From CAZRCZ01 sp964598765 (lineage in GTDB: Bacteria > Sumerlaeota > Sumerlaeia > MVZB01 > JAJFLK01), in assembly GCA_964598765.1 (NCBI GenBank), contig CAZRCZ010000004.1, positions 184,164 to 248,163 of the forward strand: DNA of 64,000 nucleotides, given 5' to 3'. Made by a program: the position numbers and the translations under genes. Below, piece by piece: positions 7,618 to 16,735 of the stretch. The stretch's first letter is position 1. Every line of letters begins with the position of its first letter. The notes under the pieces were generated by a model. That model was not told the DNA's origin. It saw nothing but the letters and a program-made list of their open reading frames with translations, and searched no databases.

Positions 7618-9516
7618 TCACCTTTCCCCCCTCCTCACCATCAACGCCCTTGGTTTTTGCGAGGTGGAATCCACCGGACGTAACGCGAGCCAGCCGAATT
7701 TGGCCTGCCAATCGGCCTTCAGCTCATAATTCTGCACGATGGCGCTCCGGATCGGTTGCTCCAGCCAATCATGCTCTATAATCGTGTCATTCAAAAGAAT
7801 ATATTTGTATTTCTTGCCATTGATGATTCCCAGCGCGTAGGGGGAAACCGGTTGGCCGGAGACCGCCACGTCGCGGACGTGGTCCAAACTGACGTCGGTC
7901 GGACGACCGACAAGGTAGGCGTAATAATTGGCGTGGGGAATCCAAACATTCCCGTCGAGTTGCGAGATGCCAAGGAGAAGGTTGCGCCCGTTTTCAACGT
8001 ATTTCGGCTCATCCCCAAGATAACCGGGAACATGATACTTGAGTTGGTCCTCGGTCCAAGGATGCTCGGGGTTGCCCCCTTTGCCGTCCGGCCAAATTTT
8101 CTTGACGCGCGAACAGTGGAATAAATCCAAGCAGGCCAAAATCAGAACGAGCACGGGGACAAGACTCACGCGCGCCCGCCATGGCTTGTTGCGAGGGACG
8201 GGACGATGCCGCAAAACTCCGACGAAAATGATGGCCGCCGCCAACGTCGCTTCAAGGGCGAGATAACGGCGGAAGATCAGTATTCCCGTGAAGGCCATCA
8301 GCAAGATGAGAAGAATCAGGGAGAGCGAGATGATTTCGCGCGGAGGGGACTTCCCGACGGGCATGATCGAGCCGACCGCCATTCCAAAATAGAGAACGAT
8401 GAAGAACCACATCGGAAGGTAATGATTGACGTAGCCGCCGATGGTCAACGCGCCTCGGCAACTGAAATACGAAGCCGCCGCCAATGCCGGAATGCCCAAC
8501 GCCCAATGCCAACGCCGCCGGATCACCGCCAAAATTCCCCACGCCGCGACGACCGTAAGCGGAATCGTGGCCGGGCGAAACACGTCCTCGACCAGCCGCT
8601 TTTGCCAATTCCCCAAATCCAAGTTGTGATTGGACGGAACGGAGACGGTCAGATACCAAAAGTCAGGATTCGTGACGTTGAAATAAATCATGCCGATCCC
8701 GCCGAAGGTCAGACCGGCGGCGGCTCCCCAAATCGCGCGAAGCGGACAAATGAGAAACGCGAGGGGCGTAAGAACGACGGCGATTTGTCCGGCGGTCTGT
8801 TTTGTGAAAAAACCGAGGGTGAAAAAAAGACCGCCGACGATACCCTTAAGAATTTCCAACCCATCGCTCTTGGATCGGCGATCCAAAAAAGCCCAGCTTC
8901 CCAAACCGAGCAGGAAAACGTGCGTCACGTCCACCCGCGCCAAATCGAACCACCAGCCGACGTAGGGATCAATGGCCGTGAAAAAACCGGCCGCTGAGAG
9001 CATGGCCAGCCAGCTTTTCGTTTCCCGCCAGATCCATCCCATCAAAACCAACAGGATTCCCCAGAGCGCGAGCACCGAAACGATCCGTCCGGAATAGAGC
9101 GTGTGAGGATGCTTCGGATCGTCCACGAACTTCATGGCGAGGGCTTGAAGGTAGCTGTAGAAGGGCGTGTAAAGGAGTGGAATGTAATCGCCGTCGCGCC
9201 GGGGATAAAGCGGCTTGCCGTCCAAAATCCGAACCGCGTGGAGCGTCATGTCCCCCTCATACATTTCGAGTTCGTGAAAAGTTTTGATCCGGCTGTCCAT
9301 GACGAAATAAACGCGGTGAGCCAGATAACCCAAACCGAGCAAGGGAACCAGCGCGGCAAGAAAAACAACGATCCGCCATGGACGTTGACGGGCTAATTTG
9401 ATGCGCGTCTTGAGCCAACGGCGAAGCGGCGGAGGCAAAGGCAAGCGAGCGCGCGAGGCTACCTCGACCGGTTCGGGTTGCATGGGAGTTTGTTCGTGAG
9501 AAGGACTATCTTCCAT
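7618..9516 (-). CDS. Polytopic membrane glycosyltransferase-like protein (GT-C type)
   Basis: 632 residues with a basic, proline-rich N-terminal cytoplasmic tail (1-45) and roughly eleven to thirteen hydrophobic segments, the first at about 47-68. The first loop holds an acidic YEGDM (86-90) and the motif DYIPLLYTPFYSY, matching the first periplasmic loop of GT39/PMT-like GT-C enzymes, where an Asp or Glu is catalytic. These enzymes use lipid-phosphate sugars, which fits the polyprenyl-phosphate sugar synthase downstream. The C-terminal 150 residues form an extracytoplasmic domain. The start overlaps the upstream membrane protein by 11 bp. Acceptor and sugar are unknown. Confidence 0.75.
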   Translation of the reverse strand: MEDSPSHEQTPMQPEPVEVASRARLPLPPPLRRWLKTRIKLARQRPWRIVVFLAALVPLLGLGYLAHRVYFVMDSRIKTFHELEMYEGDMTLHAVRILDGKPLYPRRDGDYIPLLYTPFYSYLQALAMKFVDDPKHPHTLYSGRIVSVLALWGILLVLMGWIWRETKSWLAMLSAAGFFTAIDPYVGWWFDLARVDVTHVFLLGLGSWAFLDRRSKSDGLEILKGIVGGLFFTLGFFTKQTAGQIAVVLTPLAFLICPLRAIWGAAAGLTFGGIGMIYFNVTNPDFWYLTVSVPSNHNLDLGNWQKRLVEDVFRPATIPLTVVAAWGILAVIRRRWHWALGIPALAAASYFSCRGALTIGGYVNHYLPMWFFIVLYFGMAVGSIMPVGKSPPREIISLSLILLILLMAFTGILIFRRYLALEATLAAAIIFVGVLRHRPVPRNKPWRARVSLVPVLVLILACLDLFHCSRVKKIWPDGKGGNPEHPWTEDQLKYHVPGYLGDEPKYVENGRNLLLGISQLDGNVWIPHANYYAYLVGRPTDVSLDHVRDVAVSGQPVSPYALGIINGKKYKYILLNDTIIEHDWLEQPIRSAIVQNYELKADWQAKFGWLALRPVDSTSQKPRALMVRRGER

Positions 9517-11101
9517 AATACATGATGATGGGCGCGAAATTATTTTTGGTCAGATCAGGAACCAGCTTGGTCTCGAAAAGGTCTTTTCGGATTTTTCCGA
9601 ACGTCGCGAACGAATCCCTGAACGTCTGGCCGCTCGGGAATCCCCCTTGCAGTTCCATGAGAACAATATGCTCGTTCTTTTTCATGCTGAACAAAAAGGT
9701 CGGACGGTTCATCACCCCCGGATGCCCTTTGTTCGGGTCGAGATTGAGATACAAACGCGCTTCGGCTTTGAAGCTGGTGATCGGCAAACCCTGCGCGCTC
9801 CGGAGCGCGAAAAACTGGCCGTTCCAGAAGAACGCCCCCCAATACTGAATGAAGAAGCTGAACAGGAAGGCCGGAATGAAAAGGGGCCAGCGCAAACTCC
9901 GCCACCGCGCCTCGGGACGGAAAAACCAACCCGTGCAAAGGGCGATGAACGGCTGAATGTCAATCAGGTAGCGATAGCAATAGGACCAGCCCGCCCACCA
10001 TTCGAGGTAACAGGAGTAAAACAGAATGTGAATGACGAGAAAGATCGCGGCCAAACGGATAATCCGCTGAAGAAATTCGACCGGTGGCCGCGCCTCGATG
10101 ATCGTGCCGTCCTCTTTCTTTTCTATCCGTTTTCGCTTCACGCGAAAAAGGCCGAAGATTCCCGGAATTGCGAAAACCGTGACCGGTCCCGTCATGAACA
10201 TGCCGAGACTCGGCGAAAAAAGAAGCCCGAAAAATCCGCTGAAGAAATTTTCAATGTGCATCAGATTGGGCGTGCGTAGCTGGTCCAGATTGTAGAAATA
10301 TCCGGTCTTGAGCGGACTGCCGAAATACACCATGTTGTGAATGACGAACCAAAGCGCGACCGGCGCAATCCCCGCCATGAAAAGGACGTTGGCCTTGGGG
10401 GAGCGGCGCATCTCCCACAGCCCGAAAAAGAAAAAAGGAAGCACAAAAAAGATATTCGTCAGGCGCATGGCGAATGCGCTGGCAATCGCCCAGCCCGCCA
10501 AAACCGCCCAGCGTTTCGTTCCCGGCTCATCCAGCAGGCGAACCGCGCGTTCGAGCGCCCAAACGGACAAAATCAGGAAAAACGCCGAAGGCCCCATCGC
10601 CCAGCTTCCCTGACTCGTAATCGCCCAAATGCTCGTACCGAGCGACATGCCGAGCGTCGTCAGCAAGGCCAGTCCGATTTTTCCTCCGTGCAGTCTGCGG
10701 ATGAGGCTGAACGTCAACGCGCCCGTACCCGCGGCGATCAGCGTCGAAATCCATTTGTCGAGATAGAACGTCAGGTAATGCTCCGGCGCCAGACCGAGTA
10801 TCCGATAGAAGAACAAATAAATCGGCAGGCAAAGCGTCGGCATGTAGGTCGGATAGACGCTGATGGCTTTGTTGTTGCTCGGACTCTTCGGGTCCTCGAC
10901 GATGGTTCCCAAGTTCCAAGGTTTTTTCTCGGCGGGGTCGGGCAAATAGTACGAGAAGTTCTTCGCCAGAACGACGCACATGAAGCGGGTCGAATAGACG
11001 TCGGACCCGGCGATGAAGCGCCCGTTCAGGTTGTAGATGAGCGTCAACGCCGCGAACAGAATCCAATGGGCGTGACGGGCGAGCGGGCGCGTGAAGGACA
11101 T
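9506..11101 (-). CDS. Polytopic membrane protein, probable GT-C glycosyltransferase
   Basis: 531 residues with about eleven hydrophobic segments and a C-terminal extracytoplasmic portion of about 110 residues. The N-terminal loop has RFIAGSDVYSTRF, with a lone Asp where GT-C enzymes place the catalytic acid, and a segment KAISVYPTYMPTL. No signature separates it from other large unassigned bacterial integral membrane proteins, so the assignment rests on topology, the N-terminal acidic loop and the neighbours. Its 3' end overlaps the next GT-C-like gene by 11 bp. It begins 23 bp after the fatty-acid oxidation gene. Confidence 0.65.
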   Translation of the reverse strand: MSFTRPLARHAHWILFAALTLIYNLNGRFIAGSDVYSTRFMCVVLAKNFSYYLPDPAEKKPWNLGTIVEDPKSPSNNKAISVYPTYMPTLCLPIYLFFYRILGLAPEHYLTFYLDKWISTLIAAGTGALTFSLIRRLHGGKIGLALLTTLGMSLGTSIWAITSQGSWAMGPSAFFLILSVWALERAVRLLDEPGTKRWAVLAGWAIASAFAMRLTNIFFVLPFFFFGLWEMRRSPKANVLFMAGIAPVALWFVIHNMVYFGSPLKTGYFYNLDQLRTPNLMHIENFFSGFFGLLFSPSLGMFMTGPVTVFAIPGIFGLFRVKRKRIEKKEDGTIIEARPPVEFLQRIIRLAAIFLVIHILFYSCYLEWWAGWSYCYRYLIDIQPFIALCTGWFFRPEARWRSLRWPLFIPAFLFSFFIQYWGAFFWNGQFFALRSAQGLPITSFKAEARLYLNLDPNKGHPGVMNRPTFLFSMKKNEHIVLMELQGGFPSGQTFRDSFATFGKIRKDLFETKLVPDLTKNNFAPIIMYYGR

Positions 11102-11124
11102 CGTGGCGTCTTGTCGTTAAAAGA

Positions 11125-13260
11125 TCAGCCCTGTTTGGCCCGGTCGAACGCCTCGAAGTTCTTGCCTTCTTCGGCAAGCTTCTTGAGAAGCGGCGCGGGT
11201 TTCCAAATTTCGCCGAATTGCTTCTCGAATTCGCACACGCGCTCATAAACTTTTTTGAGTCCGACGTCGTTGGCATACCACATCGGGCCGCCGCGATAGG
11301 GGGGGAAGCCGTAGCCGAAGATGTAGATGATGTCAATGTCCACGGCGCGCAGAGCGATCTCTTCGTCCAAGATGTTCGCTCCTTCATTGATGAGCGCGTA
11401 AATCGTCCGCTCGATAATTTCCTCCGGCGTGATCGTCCGGCGCGGGATTCCGGCTTCCTTCGCGCAGTCCTCGATGATTTTTTCAACTTCGGGATCGGGA
11501 ACCGGTTTGCGGTCCCCAGCGTTATATTTATAAAAACCCTTGCCGGTCTTCTGGCCGTAGCGTCCCAATTCATAGAGTTTGTCCACGATCTTGGATTGGC
11601 GTTGCCCGGCGGGAATCAGATGTTTGGAGCCTTGGCGCACGCGCCAGCCGACGTCCACACCCGCCAAATCGCTCATCGCCAGCGGTCCCATGGCCATGCC
11701 GAAATTGCTCAACGCGCCGTCCACGTCCTCGGGTTTCGCCCCTTCTTCCAGAAGGAACTGCGCCTCGCGGGTGTATTGCCCGACCATCCGATTGCCGACG
11801 AAGCCGAAACAATTGCCGACCAACACGCCGACTTTTTTGAGCTTCTTTGCCAGCGCCATCGAGGTTGCGATGACTTCGTTGCTCGTCTTGGCTCCGCGAA
11901 CAATTTCCAAAAGCCGCATCACGTTTGCCGGACTGAAAAAATGATGCCCGATCACCTGTTGAGGGCGCGAGGTCACCTCGGCCATTTTGTCAATGTCGAG
12001 CGTCGAGGTATTCGTGGCAAGGATGCAATCGGGTTTGCAGACCTTGTCCAGCTCCTTGAAAACGGCGCGCTTGACTTCCAAATCCTCGAACGCCGCCTCG
12101 ACGACGATGTCGGCGTCCTTGAAATCGTCGTAGTTGAGCGTCGGCCTGATCGCGGCCAAGCGCTGGTCCATTTTCTCCTGCGTCAACTTTCCCTTTTTGA
12201 CCGTCCCCGCGTAATTCTTCTTGATGGTGTCCATGCCGCGGTCCAAAAATTCCTGCTTCGCCTCCTTGACGACCACCGGAATTCCCGCGTTGGCGTAGGC
12301 CATGGCGATTCCGCCCCCCATCGTCCCCGCGCCGATGATCGCGGCCTTTTTGATCTCGTTCGGCTTGAGGTCCTTGGGCAGACCGGGAATTTTGGAGACC
12401 GCGCGCTCGCCGAAGAAGACGTGAATCAGCGCGCGCGATTGGGGCGAGACTAGACACTCCAGAAAACACTTCGCCTCTTGAACCAATCCCTCATCGAAGG
12501 GGCATTTGGTCGCCGCCTCGACGGCGTCAATGGCCTTCATCGGCGCGAGCATTCCCCGCGCTTTTTGTTGCGTCATCTGGCGGGCCATGCCGAAAATCAT
12601 GGCGTTCGATTTCTCGTCGCCGAGTTTGTCTTTCAGATCGCGCGTCCGGCGCGGCGGTTTCCCCTCGGCAATCAGTTCCTTGGCGTAGGCGATGGCTCCC
12701 TCTTTCAAATTGCCGTCGGCGAGGACGCGATCCAAAATCCCAAGCTTCAGCGCTTCATCCGCTTTGATCGGATCCCCTTGCGCGCACATCTCGACCGCCT
12801 TCATCACCCCCGCGAGCCGCGGAAGCCGTTGCGTTCCCCCCGCTCCGGGGATGATGCCGAGTTTCACTTCCGGTTGTCCGACCTGCGCCGACGCCACGGC
12901 GATCCGGTAATGGCATCCCATCGCAAATTCCAGCCCGCCGCCGAACGCGGTTCCGTGAATCGCGCAGACGATCGGTTTCGAGCAACTTTCGATTCCATTG
13001 ATGATCGGATTCAATCCGGCGGCGTCCCGTTTGGCTCCGCCGGAAAAAAACTTTCCAAATTGCTTGATGTCCGCTCCGGCGATGAAGGTTTGTCCTTCGC
13101 CGATCAAAATTCCGGCCTTCAGCGCGGGGTCATTCTCGATTTCCGCAATGCCTTGAGCGATCCCCTCCGGCACGCCCGGACTCAGCGCGTTGACGGGGGG
13201 ATTGTTGACGGTCATGACCCCGATTTCCCCCTCTTTGCTCAGCGTGACCAACTCACCCAT
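11125..13260 (-). CDS. Bifunctional enoyl-CoA hydratase / 3-hydroxyacyl-CoA dehydrogenase
   Basis: 711 residues, the size of FadB/FadJ-type beta-oxidation alpha subunits. Residues 1-190 are a crotonase domain with both catalytic glutamates (GGGLE, E111; QPEVKLG, E131) and the oxyanion loop AGADIKQFG. A Rossmann NAD domain follows from about 300 (IIGAGTMGGGIA, 309-319) with the dehydrogenase histidine in GHHFFSP, then two 3HCDH C-terminal domains including GFYKYNAGDR and YGFPPYRGGPMWYA. It hydrates trans-2-enoyl-CoA and oxidises the product to 3-ketoacyl-CoA. No thiolase or acyl-CoA dehydrogenase is nearby, so its partners are elsewhere. FadB and FadJ cannot be told apart here, so no symbol is given. 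Confidence 0.95.
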   Translation of the reverse strand: MGELVTLSKEGEIGVMTVNNPPVNALSPGVPEGIAQGIAEIENDPALKAGILIGEGQTFIAGADIKQFGKFFSGGAKRDAAGLNPIINGIESCSKPIVCAIHGTAFGGGLEFAMGCHYRIAVASAQVGQPEVKLGIIPGAGGTQRLPRLAGVMKAVEMCAQGDPIKADEALKLGILDRVLADGNLKEGAIAYAKELIAEGKPPRRTRDLKDKLGDEKSNAMIFGMARQMTQQKARGMLAPMKAIDAVEAATKCPFDEGLVQEAKCFLECLVSPQSRALIHVFFGERAVSKIPGLPKDLKPNEIKKAAIIGAGTMGGGIAMAYANAGIPVVVKEAKQEFLDRGMDTIKKNYAGTVKKGKLTQEKMDQRLAAIRPTLNYDDFKDADIVVEAAFEDLEVKRAVFKELDKVCKPDCILATNTSTLDIDKMAEVTSRPQQVIGHHFFSPANVMRLLEIVRGAKTSNEVIATSMALAKKLKKVGVLVGNCFGFVGNRMVGQYTREAQFLLEEGAKPEDVDGALSNFGMAMGPLAMSDLAGVDVGWRVRQGSKHLIPAGQRQSKIVDKLYELGRYGQKTGKGFYKYNAGDRKPVPDPEVEKIIEDCAKEAGIPRRTITPEEIIERTIYALINEGANILDEEIALRAVDIDIIYIFGYGFPPYRGGPMWYANDVGLKKVYERVCEFEKQFGEIWKPAPLLKKLAEEGKNFEAFDRAKQG

Positions 13261-13432
13261 GGAACTCGATCCTTCCCCCCTGCGAAATTGACGCGGAAAG
13301 CGCCTGACGCTTTGCGCGGGTTTTGCGATTCAAAACCGGCCGTTTTGGAAGCCATGTTTTGGCATGGAGCCGGGGGAAAGTCAATGAGCGGAATCCGATT
13401 GCGGATCAAGTAGCGACGGGTCAGAGTGGGAC

Positions 13433-14854
13433 ATGCGCCGGGAGTATTGGGGATATTTCTCGCTCGTCGCGTTGACGGTTTTCGTGACGCGCCTCCCTTT
13501 TCTGAACGCGGGCTACGGGCTGGACCCGGACGCATGGCGCGTCGCCAAGGCCGCGCGAATCATCGCCTCGGAACGCTCCTATTCCGTCTCGCGTCTTCCC
13601 GGTTATCCGATCCACGAAATCGTCTCGGCGTTGCTTTGGCGGGGCGGACCCCTCGCCCTCAACGCGGCGACGGCGATCATGAGCGGCGTCGCGGTCGCAT
13701 TCTTTGGTCTTTCGATTTGCGCCTTGGGATACAGAGACCATCTCGCGGCCTGCGCGGCGCTGGCGATGACGCCCGTGGTTTTCCTCGGCAGTGTGGAGGC
13801 CAAGGACCATCTTTGGGAATTGGCTTTCGTGATGGGAAGCCTTTACGCGCTCCTTTGCGGACGTTCCATCCTGAGCGGCGTCGCGCTGGGTTTGGCCATC
13901 GGTTGTCGGATCACTTCTATCGGGATGTTGTTTCCGTTTCTGATCCTCATCGCGGAACGAAATGAGGCGGACGCTCGATTGCATCCGGCGTTCCGGTTCT
14001 CCCTCGCCGCAATCCTGATCGGCGGAGTGAACCGCTTGCCCGTGATCGTAAAATATGGATGGGGAGCCTTCAGTTTCGCGGATCACGGCTACCCGCCGAT
14101 CCCCCTTGTTCTCCACCGGTTGACCATCGAGGCATGGGGCGTTCTGGGAATGATCGGTTGGGGAATCGCGGGGACCGGACTGATTTTGAACATTTGGCGG
14201 CGCATCCATCCATCGCAAGACGCGCCGCCGATTTCGCGACCTCATTCGTTCCCGTGGATCATCGTCGTTGTCATTTATCTGTTGGGATTTCTCCGGCTCC
14301 CCCATCACTCGGCTTATTTGATTCCGGCGATTCCATTTCTTATCTTGCTGATGGCAAATTTTTTGGATCGGGGATGGTTTTTGGTCTTCTGCGGTTTCGT
14401 TGGTCTGTCGCCGTTTTTTCTCAGCATTGATATTCCTTTGCCCGAAGAAAATCCTCCCTTCCCGACCTCTGTGCGAAGAGCGACCGTGGCTGGACGCAAG
14501 GTGGTTTGGTCCCTGCGTGAAGGTCCCATTTTTCTGGATCACGCCCGCCGGTTGAATCGGATGCGTCTGCTTCGCAAGGTGATCGAGGAAGAGCGGGAGG
14601 CGAAAACCAAACGGGTAACCGTGGCCGGGTGGCTTCTTCCGGAACTGGAACTCAGTCTTCCGGTCAATCCCAATCCTCAAGTTGAATACGTTTATCTCTT
14701 GGATCACGGCCAAGCGCGGGACTATCTCGACCGCGGATTTGAAATTTTCCATCTTTGGGGGCAGGAAGAATTCAGCCGCGCCGTTCTGGGCGCGGATTCC
14801 TCTGACGCCGATTCGCCGGTTGTAACGATGGAAAAAGGTAAGGAGAACCAATAG
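13433..14854 (+). CDS. Polytopic membrane protein, GT-C glycosyltransferase-like
   Basis: 473 residues, plus strand, divergent from the fatty-acid oxidation gene. About nine hydrophobic segments span residues 8-330, followed by a soluble tail of about 140 residues. The first loop reads NAGYGLDPDAWRVAK and then SRLPGYPIHEI. The DPD plus PGYP arrangement resembles the first extracytoplasmic loop of GT39-like enzymes, where an acidic residue is catalytic. No second conserved motif was recognised, so the sugar and acceptor are unknown. The ATG at 13433 is preceded by TGGGAC only, a weak ribosome binding site. It stands alone between two minus-strand operons. Confidence 0.65.
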   Translation: MRREYWGYFSLVALTVFVTRLPFLNAGYGLDPDAWRVAKAARIIASERSYSVSRLPGYPIHEIVSALLWRGGPLALNAATAIMSGVAVAFFGLSICALGYRDHLAACAALAMTPVVFLGSVEAKDHLWELAFVMGSLYALLCGRSILSGVALGLAIGCRITSIGMLFPFLILIAERNEADARLHPAFRFSLAAILIGGVNRLPVIVKYGWGAFSFADHGYPPIPLVLHRLTIEAWGVLGMIGWGIAGTGLILNIWRRIHPSQDAPPISRPHSFPWIIVVVIYLLGFLRLPHHSAYLIPAIPFLILLMANFLDRGWFLVFCGFVGLSPFFLSIDIPLPEENPPFPTSVRRATVAGRKVVWSLREGPIFLDHARRLNRMRLLRKVIEEEREAKTKRVTVAGWLLPELELSLPVNPNPQVEYVYLLDHGQARDYLDRGFEIFHLWGQEEFSRAVLGADSSDADSPVVTMEKGKENQ

Positions 14855-14868
14855 GTTCTTTTCCACAT

Positions 14869-14900
14869 TCTCTGCGGTCTCTGCGTCTCTGCGTGAGAAA
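14869..14900 (+). repeat. Degenerate CTCTGCG-type tandem motif
   Basis: Short run of repeated CTCTGCGG, CTCTGCGT and CTCTGCGTGAG units between two convergent genes. Related runs occur at 28743, 32837, 45008 and 47358. Confidence 0.6.
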
Positions 14901-14927
14901 TTCCCGTCGAGTTCGAGGAGGCTTGGA

Positions 14928-15587
14928 TCAAATGGCCTTCAACTTCAAATCGGGAAACGCCTCGCGCAGAGTTTCCATCGGGTCCCTTCCTCGCAACGGA
15001 TCCTCGCCGGTCATTTCGCGCCACCCTGCGCGGAAAATCTCCAGCGGCAGACCGATGACGTTGCCAAGATCGCCCCGGACGCGCTCGATCAACTCACCGC
15101 CTCGCCCTTGAAGTCCGTAAGCTCCGGCTTTGTCGTCGCATTCGCCCGAATTCACATAATCGGAAATGGTTGAATCGGTCAAGGATCGAAATGTCACCTC
15201 GCTCCGGCCGGCGTTGAGCCAAAGCGCGCCCGCCGGAAACAGCTTGAGGGCAAGGCCGCTGAAAACTTCGTGCGTCCTTCCGGAGAGCCGTCTCAGCATG
15301 ACATCGGCGTCGCGGCGATCCGCCGGTTTGCCGAAAATTTTGCCGTCGAGAACGACTTCCGTGTCGGCTCCGATGATTAAAGCAAGAGGACCGTCCGAGG
15401 AGATCATGCGTGTTGCGGCATCGACTTTCGCCGCCGCGATTTTCATCACCAGCGACCTCGGATCGCCGGCTTGAATCGCCGACTCGTCAATTCCCGTGGC
15501 GACGGTCTCAAATTTCAGTCCCAAACTTTTCAAGAGCTGTTGCCGGCGGGGAGAAGCGGAGGCGAGGATGACGCGAAGGAAAGACAT
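14928..15587 (-). CDS. maf: Maf-family nucleotide pyrophosphatase
   Basis: Hydrolyses non-canonical or modified nucleoside triphosphates to monophosphates, a house-cleaning function; overexpression of the family blocks septation. The N-terminus has ILASASPRRQQLL (Maf motif), followed by GADTEVVLDGKIFGKPADRRDAD with the conserved Lys of GKP, then LSGRTHEVFSG. The closing motif DKAGAYGLQGRGG with NVIGLPLE is complete. Start: ATG at 15587 is preferred to a GTG four codons upstream because the family begins directly before the ILASASPRR strand. 219 residues, slightly longer than the usual 190-200. It follows a lipoprotein gene at 124 bp, separated by a palindromic stretch. Confidence 0.93.
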   Translation of the reverse strand: MSFLRVILASASPRRQQLLKSLGLKFETVATGIDESAIQAGDPRSLVMKIAAAKVDAATRMISSDGPLALIIGADTEVVLDGKIFGKPADRRDADVMLRRLSGRTHEVFSGLALKLFPAGALWLNAGRSEVTFRSLTDSTISDYVNSGECDDKAGAYGLQGRGGELIERVRGDLGNVIGLPLEIFRAGWREMTGEDPLRGRDPMETLREAFPDLKLKAI

Positions 15588-15643
15588 GGGTATTCTCACG
15601 CGGAGGCGCGGAGATCGCCGAGATGACCGATCAATTTCCGAGT

Positions 15644-15676
15644 CAAATTTGAGATCTCAAATTTGAAATTTCAAAT
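15644..15676. repeat. Nested A+T-rich palindromes upstream of maf
   Basis: A perfect 22-bp palindrome at 15644-15665 (half-site CAAATTTGAGA) runs directly into a second perfect 16-bp palindrome at 15661-15676 (half-site ATTTGAAA). It lies between the lipoprotein stop and the maf start. It could be an operator or a structured repeat; no regulator is encoded next to it. Confidence 0.7.
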
Positions 15677-15711
15677 CCTAAAGCCGAATGAGCGCGCATG
15701 AGCGGATTCTT

Positions 15712-16563
15712 CTACCTTTGCGGAATCAGGTGTAGCGCCCGGTTACGGTCGAAGAGAATCGTCACCTCGCACGTACCGTCGGATTTGAATTGAATGTCGT
15801 GCGCGTCGGTCAATCCCAGCAATCGGTCGAGTTGGCCGGAAACTTCCGGCGATTGCCCGATCATGGAACCGAGCGAACCGTCGCGGGTCGGGGTCTTCAG
15901 GAGTTCCTCGCGCAGAAGACGCCGCGCGTCCTCCAACGCCCGCTTCTGAGCTTCCTCGCGCCGTTGCGCCAAGGAAGTTTGCGGCGCGGATCCCGCGGAT
16001 ATCTCAGTCTCCTCCGCGACGTTTCCGCTCCCCGCTTGAACCGCGCGAATCAATGCCGTGCCCGCAAGCTTGGCTCGCGCCATGATTTTGGTTACTTGTT
16101 GACCGTATTCGATTTCCGATTGTTCCTCGATGCAACGAATCAGCAGATCGGGCCAATCGGCGTGGCGTTTCATTAGTTCGGACAACGCCGGCTCCTTATC
16201 CGAGGGACGCGAAGCCAGAACTTCGGTCGTCAAGCCCCGGATCGCGTTCCGGCGCGCCTCGGCGCGCGCGACCGCCAAGCGTTGAACGTCGCCGCTGGCG
16301 TTGGCAGGAGGCTCCGCTTGCCCCTCTCCTTTGAAAATTTCCTTCTTCCAATTGTCGAACTTGATGGAGGGAATTTTCGAGACGTGCGGTTTGATTCCGG
16401 CTTCCGTTCGTTGCCCTTCCACTTTCGCAACACCGACGATCTTGATGAGGTCCTCTTCCGTTCTCTTCGGACCAAAGAGATGGATATGACAGGACGCCAG
16501 CAACCAGCAAGAGGACAAAAGCAGGAAAAAAAATCGGCGGGGGAGTTTATGAATCTTTGTCAT
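15712..16563 (-). CDS. Lipoprotein with an LPP20-like segment, function unknown
   Basis: 283 residues. A basic start (MTKIHKLPRR), a hydrophobic run and the lipobox LLASC around residues 20-24 mark it as an exported lipoprotein. The middle contains AVARAEARRNAIRGL, and the C-terminal half ALEDARRLLREELL, a pattern like that of LPP20/FlgP-type lipoproteins, in which Ala-rich helices precede a small alpha/beta domain. The end has CEVTILFDRNRALHLIPQR. ATG at 16563 was chosen because AAAGGA lies about 9 bp upstream and a TTG just before it has no better site. No partner is visible; neighbours are a hairpin repeat and maf. The function is not assigned. Confidence 0.7.
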   Translation of the reverse strand: MTKIHKLPRRFFFLLLSSCWLLASCHIHLFGPKRTEEDLIKIVGVAKVEGQRTEAGIKPHVSKIPSIKFDNWKKEIFKGEGQAEPPANASGDVQRLAVARAEARRNAIRGLTTEVLASRPSDKEPALSELMKRHADWPDLLIRCIEEQSEIEYGQQVTKIMARAKLAGTALIRAVQAGSGNVAEETEISAGSAPQTSLAQRREEAQKRALEDARRLLREELLKTPTRDGSLGSMIGQSPEVSGQLDRLLGLTDAHDIQFKSDGTCEVTILFDRNRALHLIPQR

Positions 16564-16658
16564 TAACAAATCCTTTTATGAGACATGAAAATCGCCAAGA
16601 GCACTAGGAACTTCTATATCCGATCCGTCGGGCGCATTCCACGATTCCGAGTGTTTCC

Positions 16659-16730
16659 GCAACCCCGTTGGGGTTGAGGCAACTTGTCGGTAAACCCAAG
16701 GTAGCCTCGCCATGCTCGGCAACCTTGGGC
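16659..16730 (-). repeat. Composite hairpin element, partial copy
   Basis: Minus-strand copy of the element seen at 36584 and 60117. A hairpin CCCAAGGT/ACCTTGGG (16695-16729) encloses the shared GCC-GAG...GAGGCT core, and a second hairpin CAACCCC-GTT-GGGGTTG lies at 16660-16676. The first hairpin of the full element is absent. Confidence 0.75.
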
Positions 16731-16735
16731 AGATT

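Noticed and set aside
13421..14866. Long minus-strand frame opposite the membrane glycosyltransferase at 13433
   Set aside because: The plus-strand protein has a consistent membrane topology; the minus-strand translation is highly charged low-complexity sequence.
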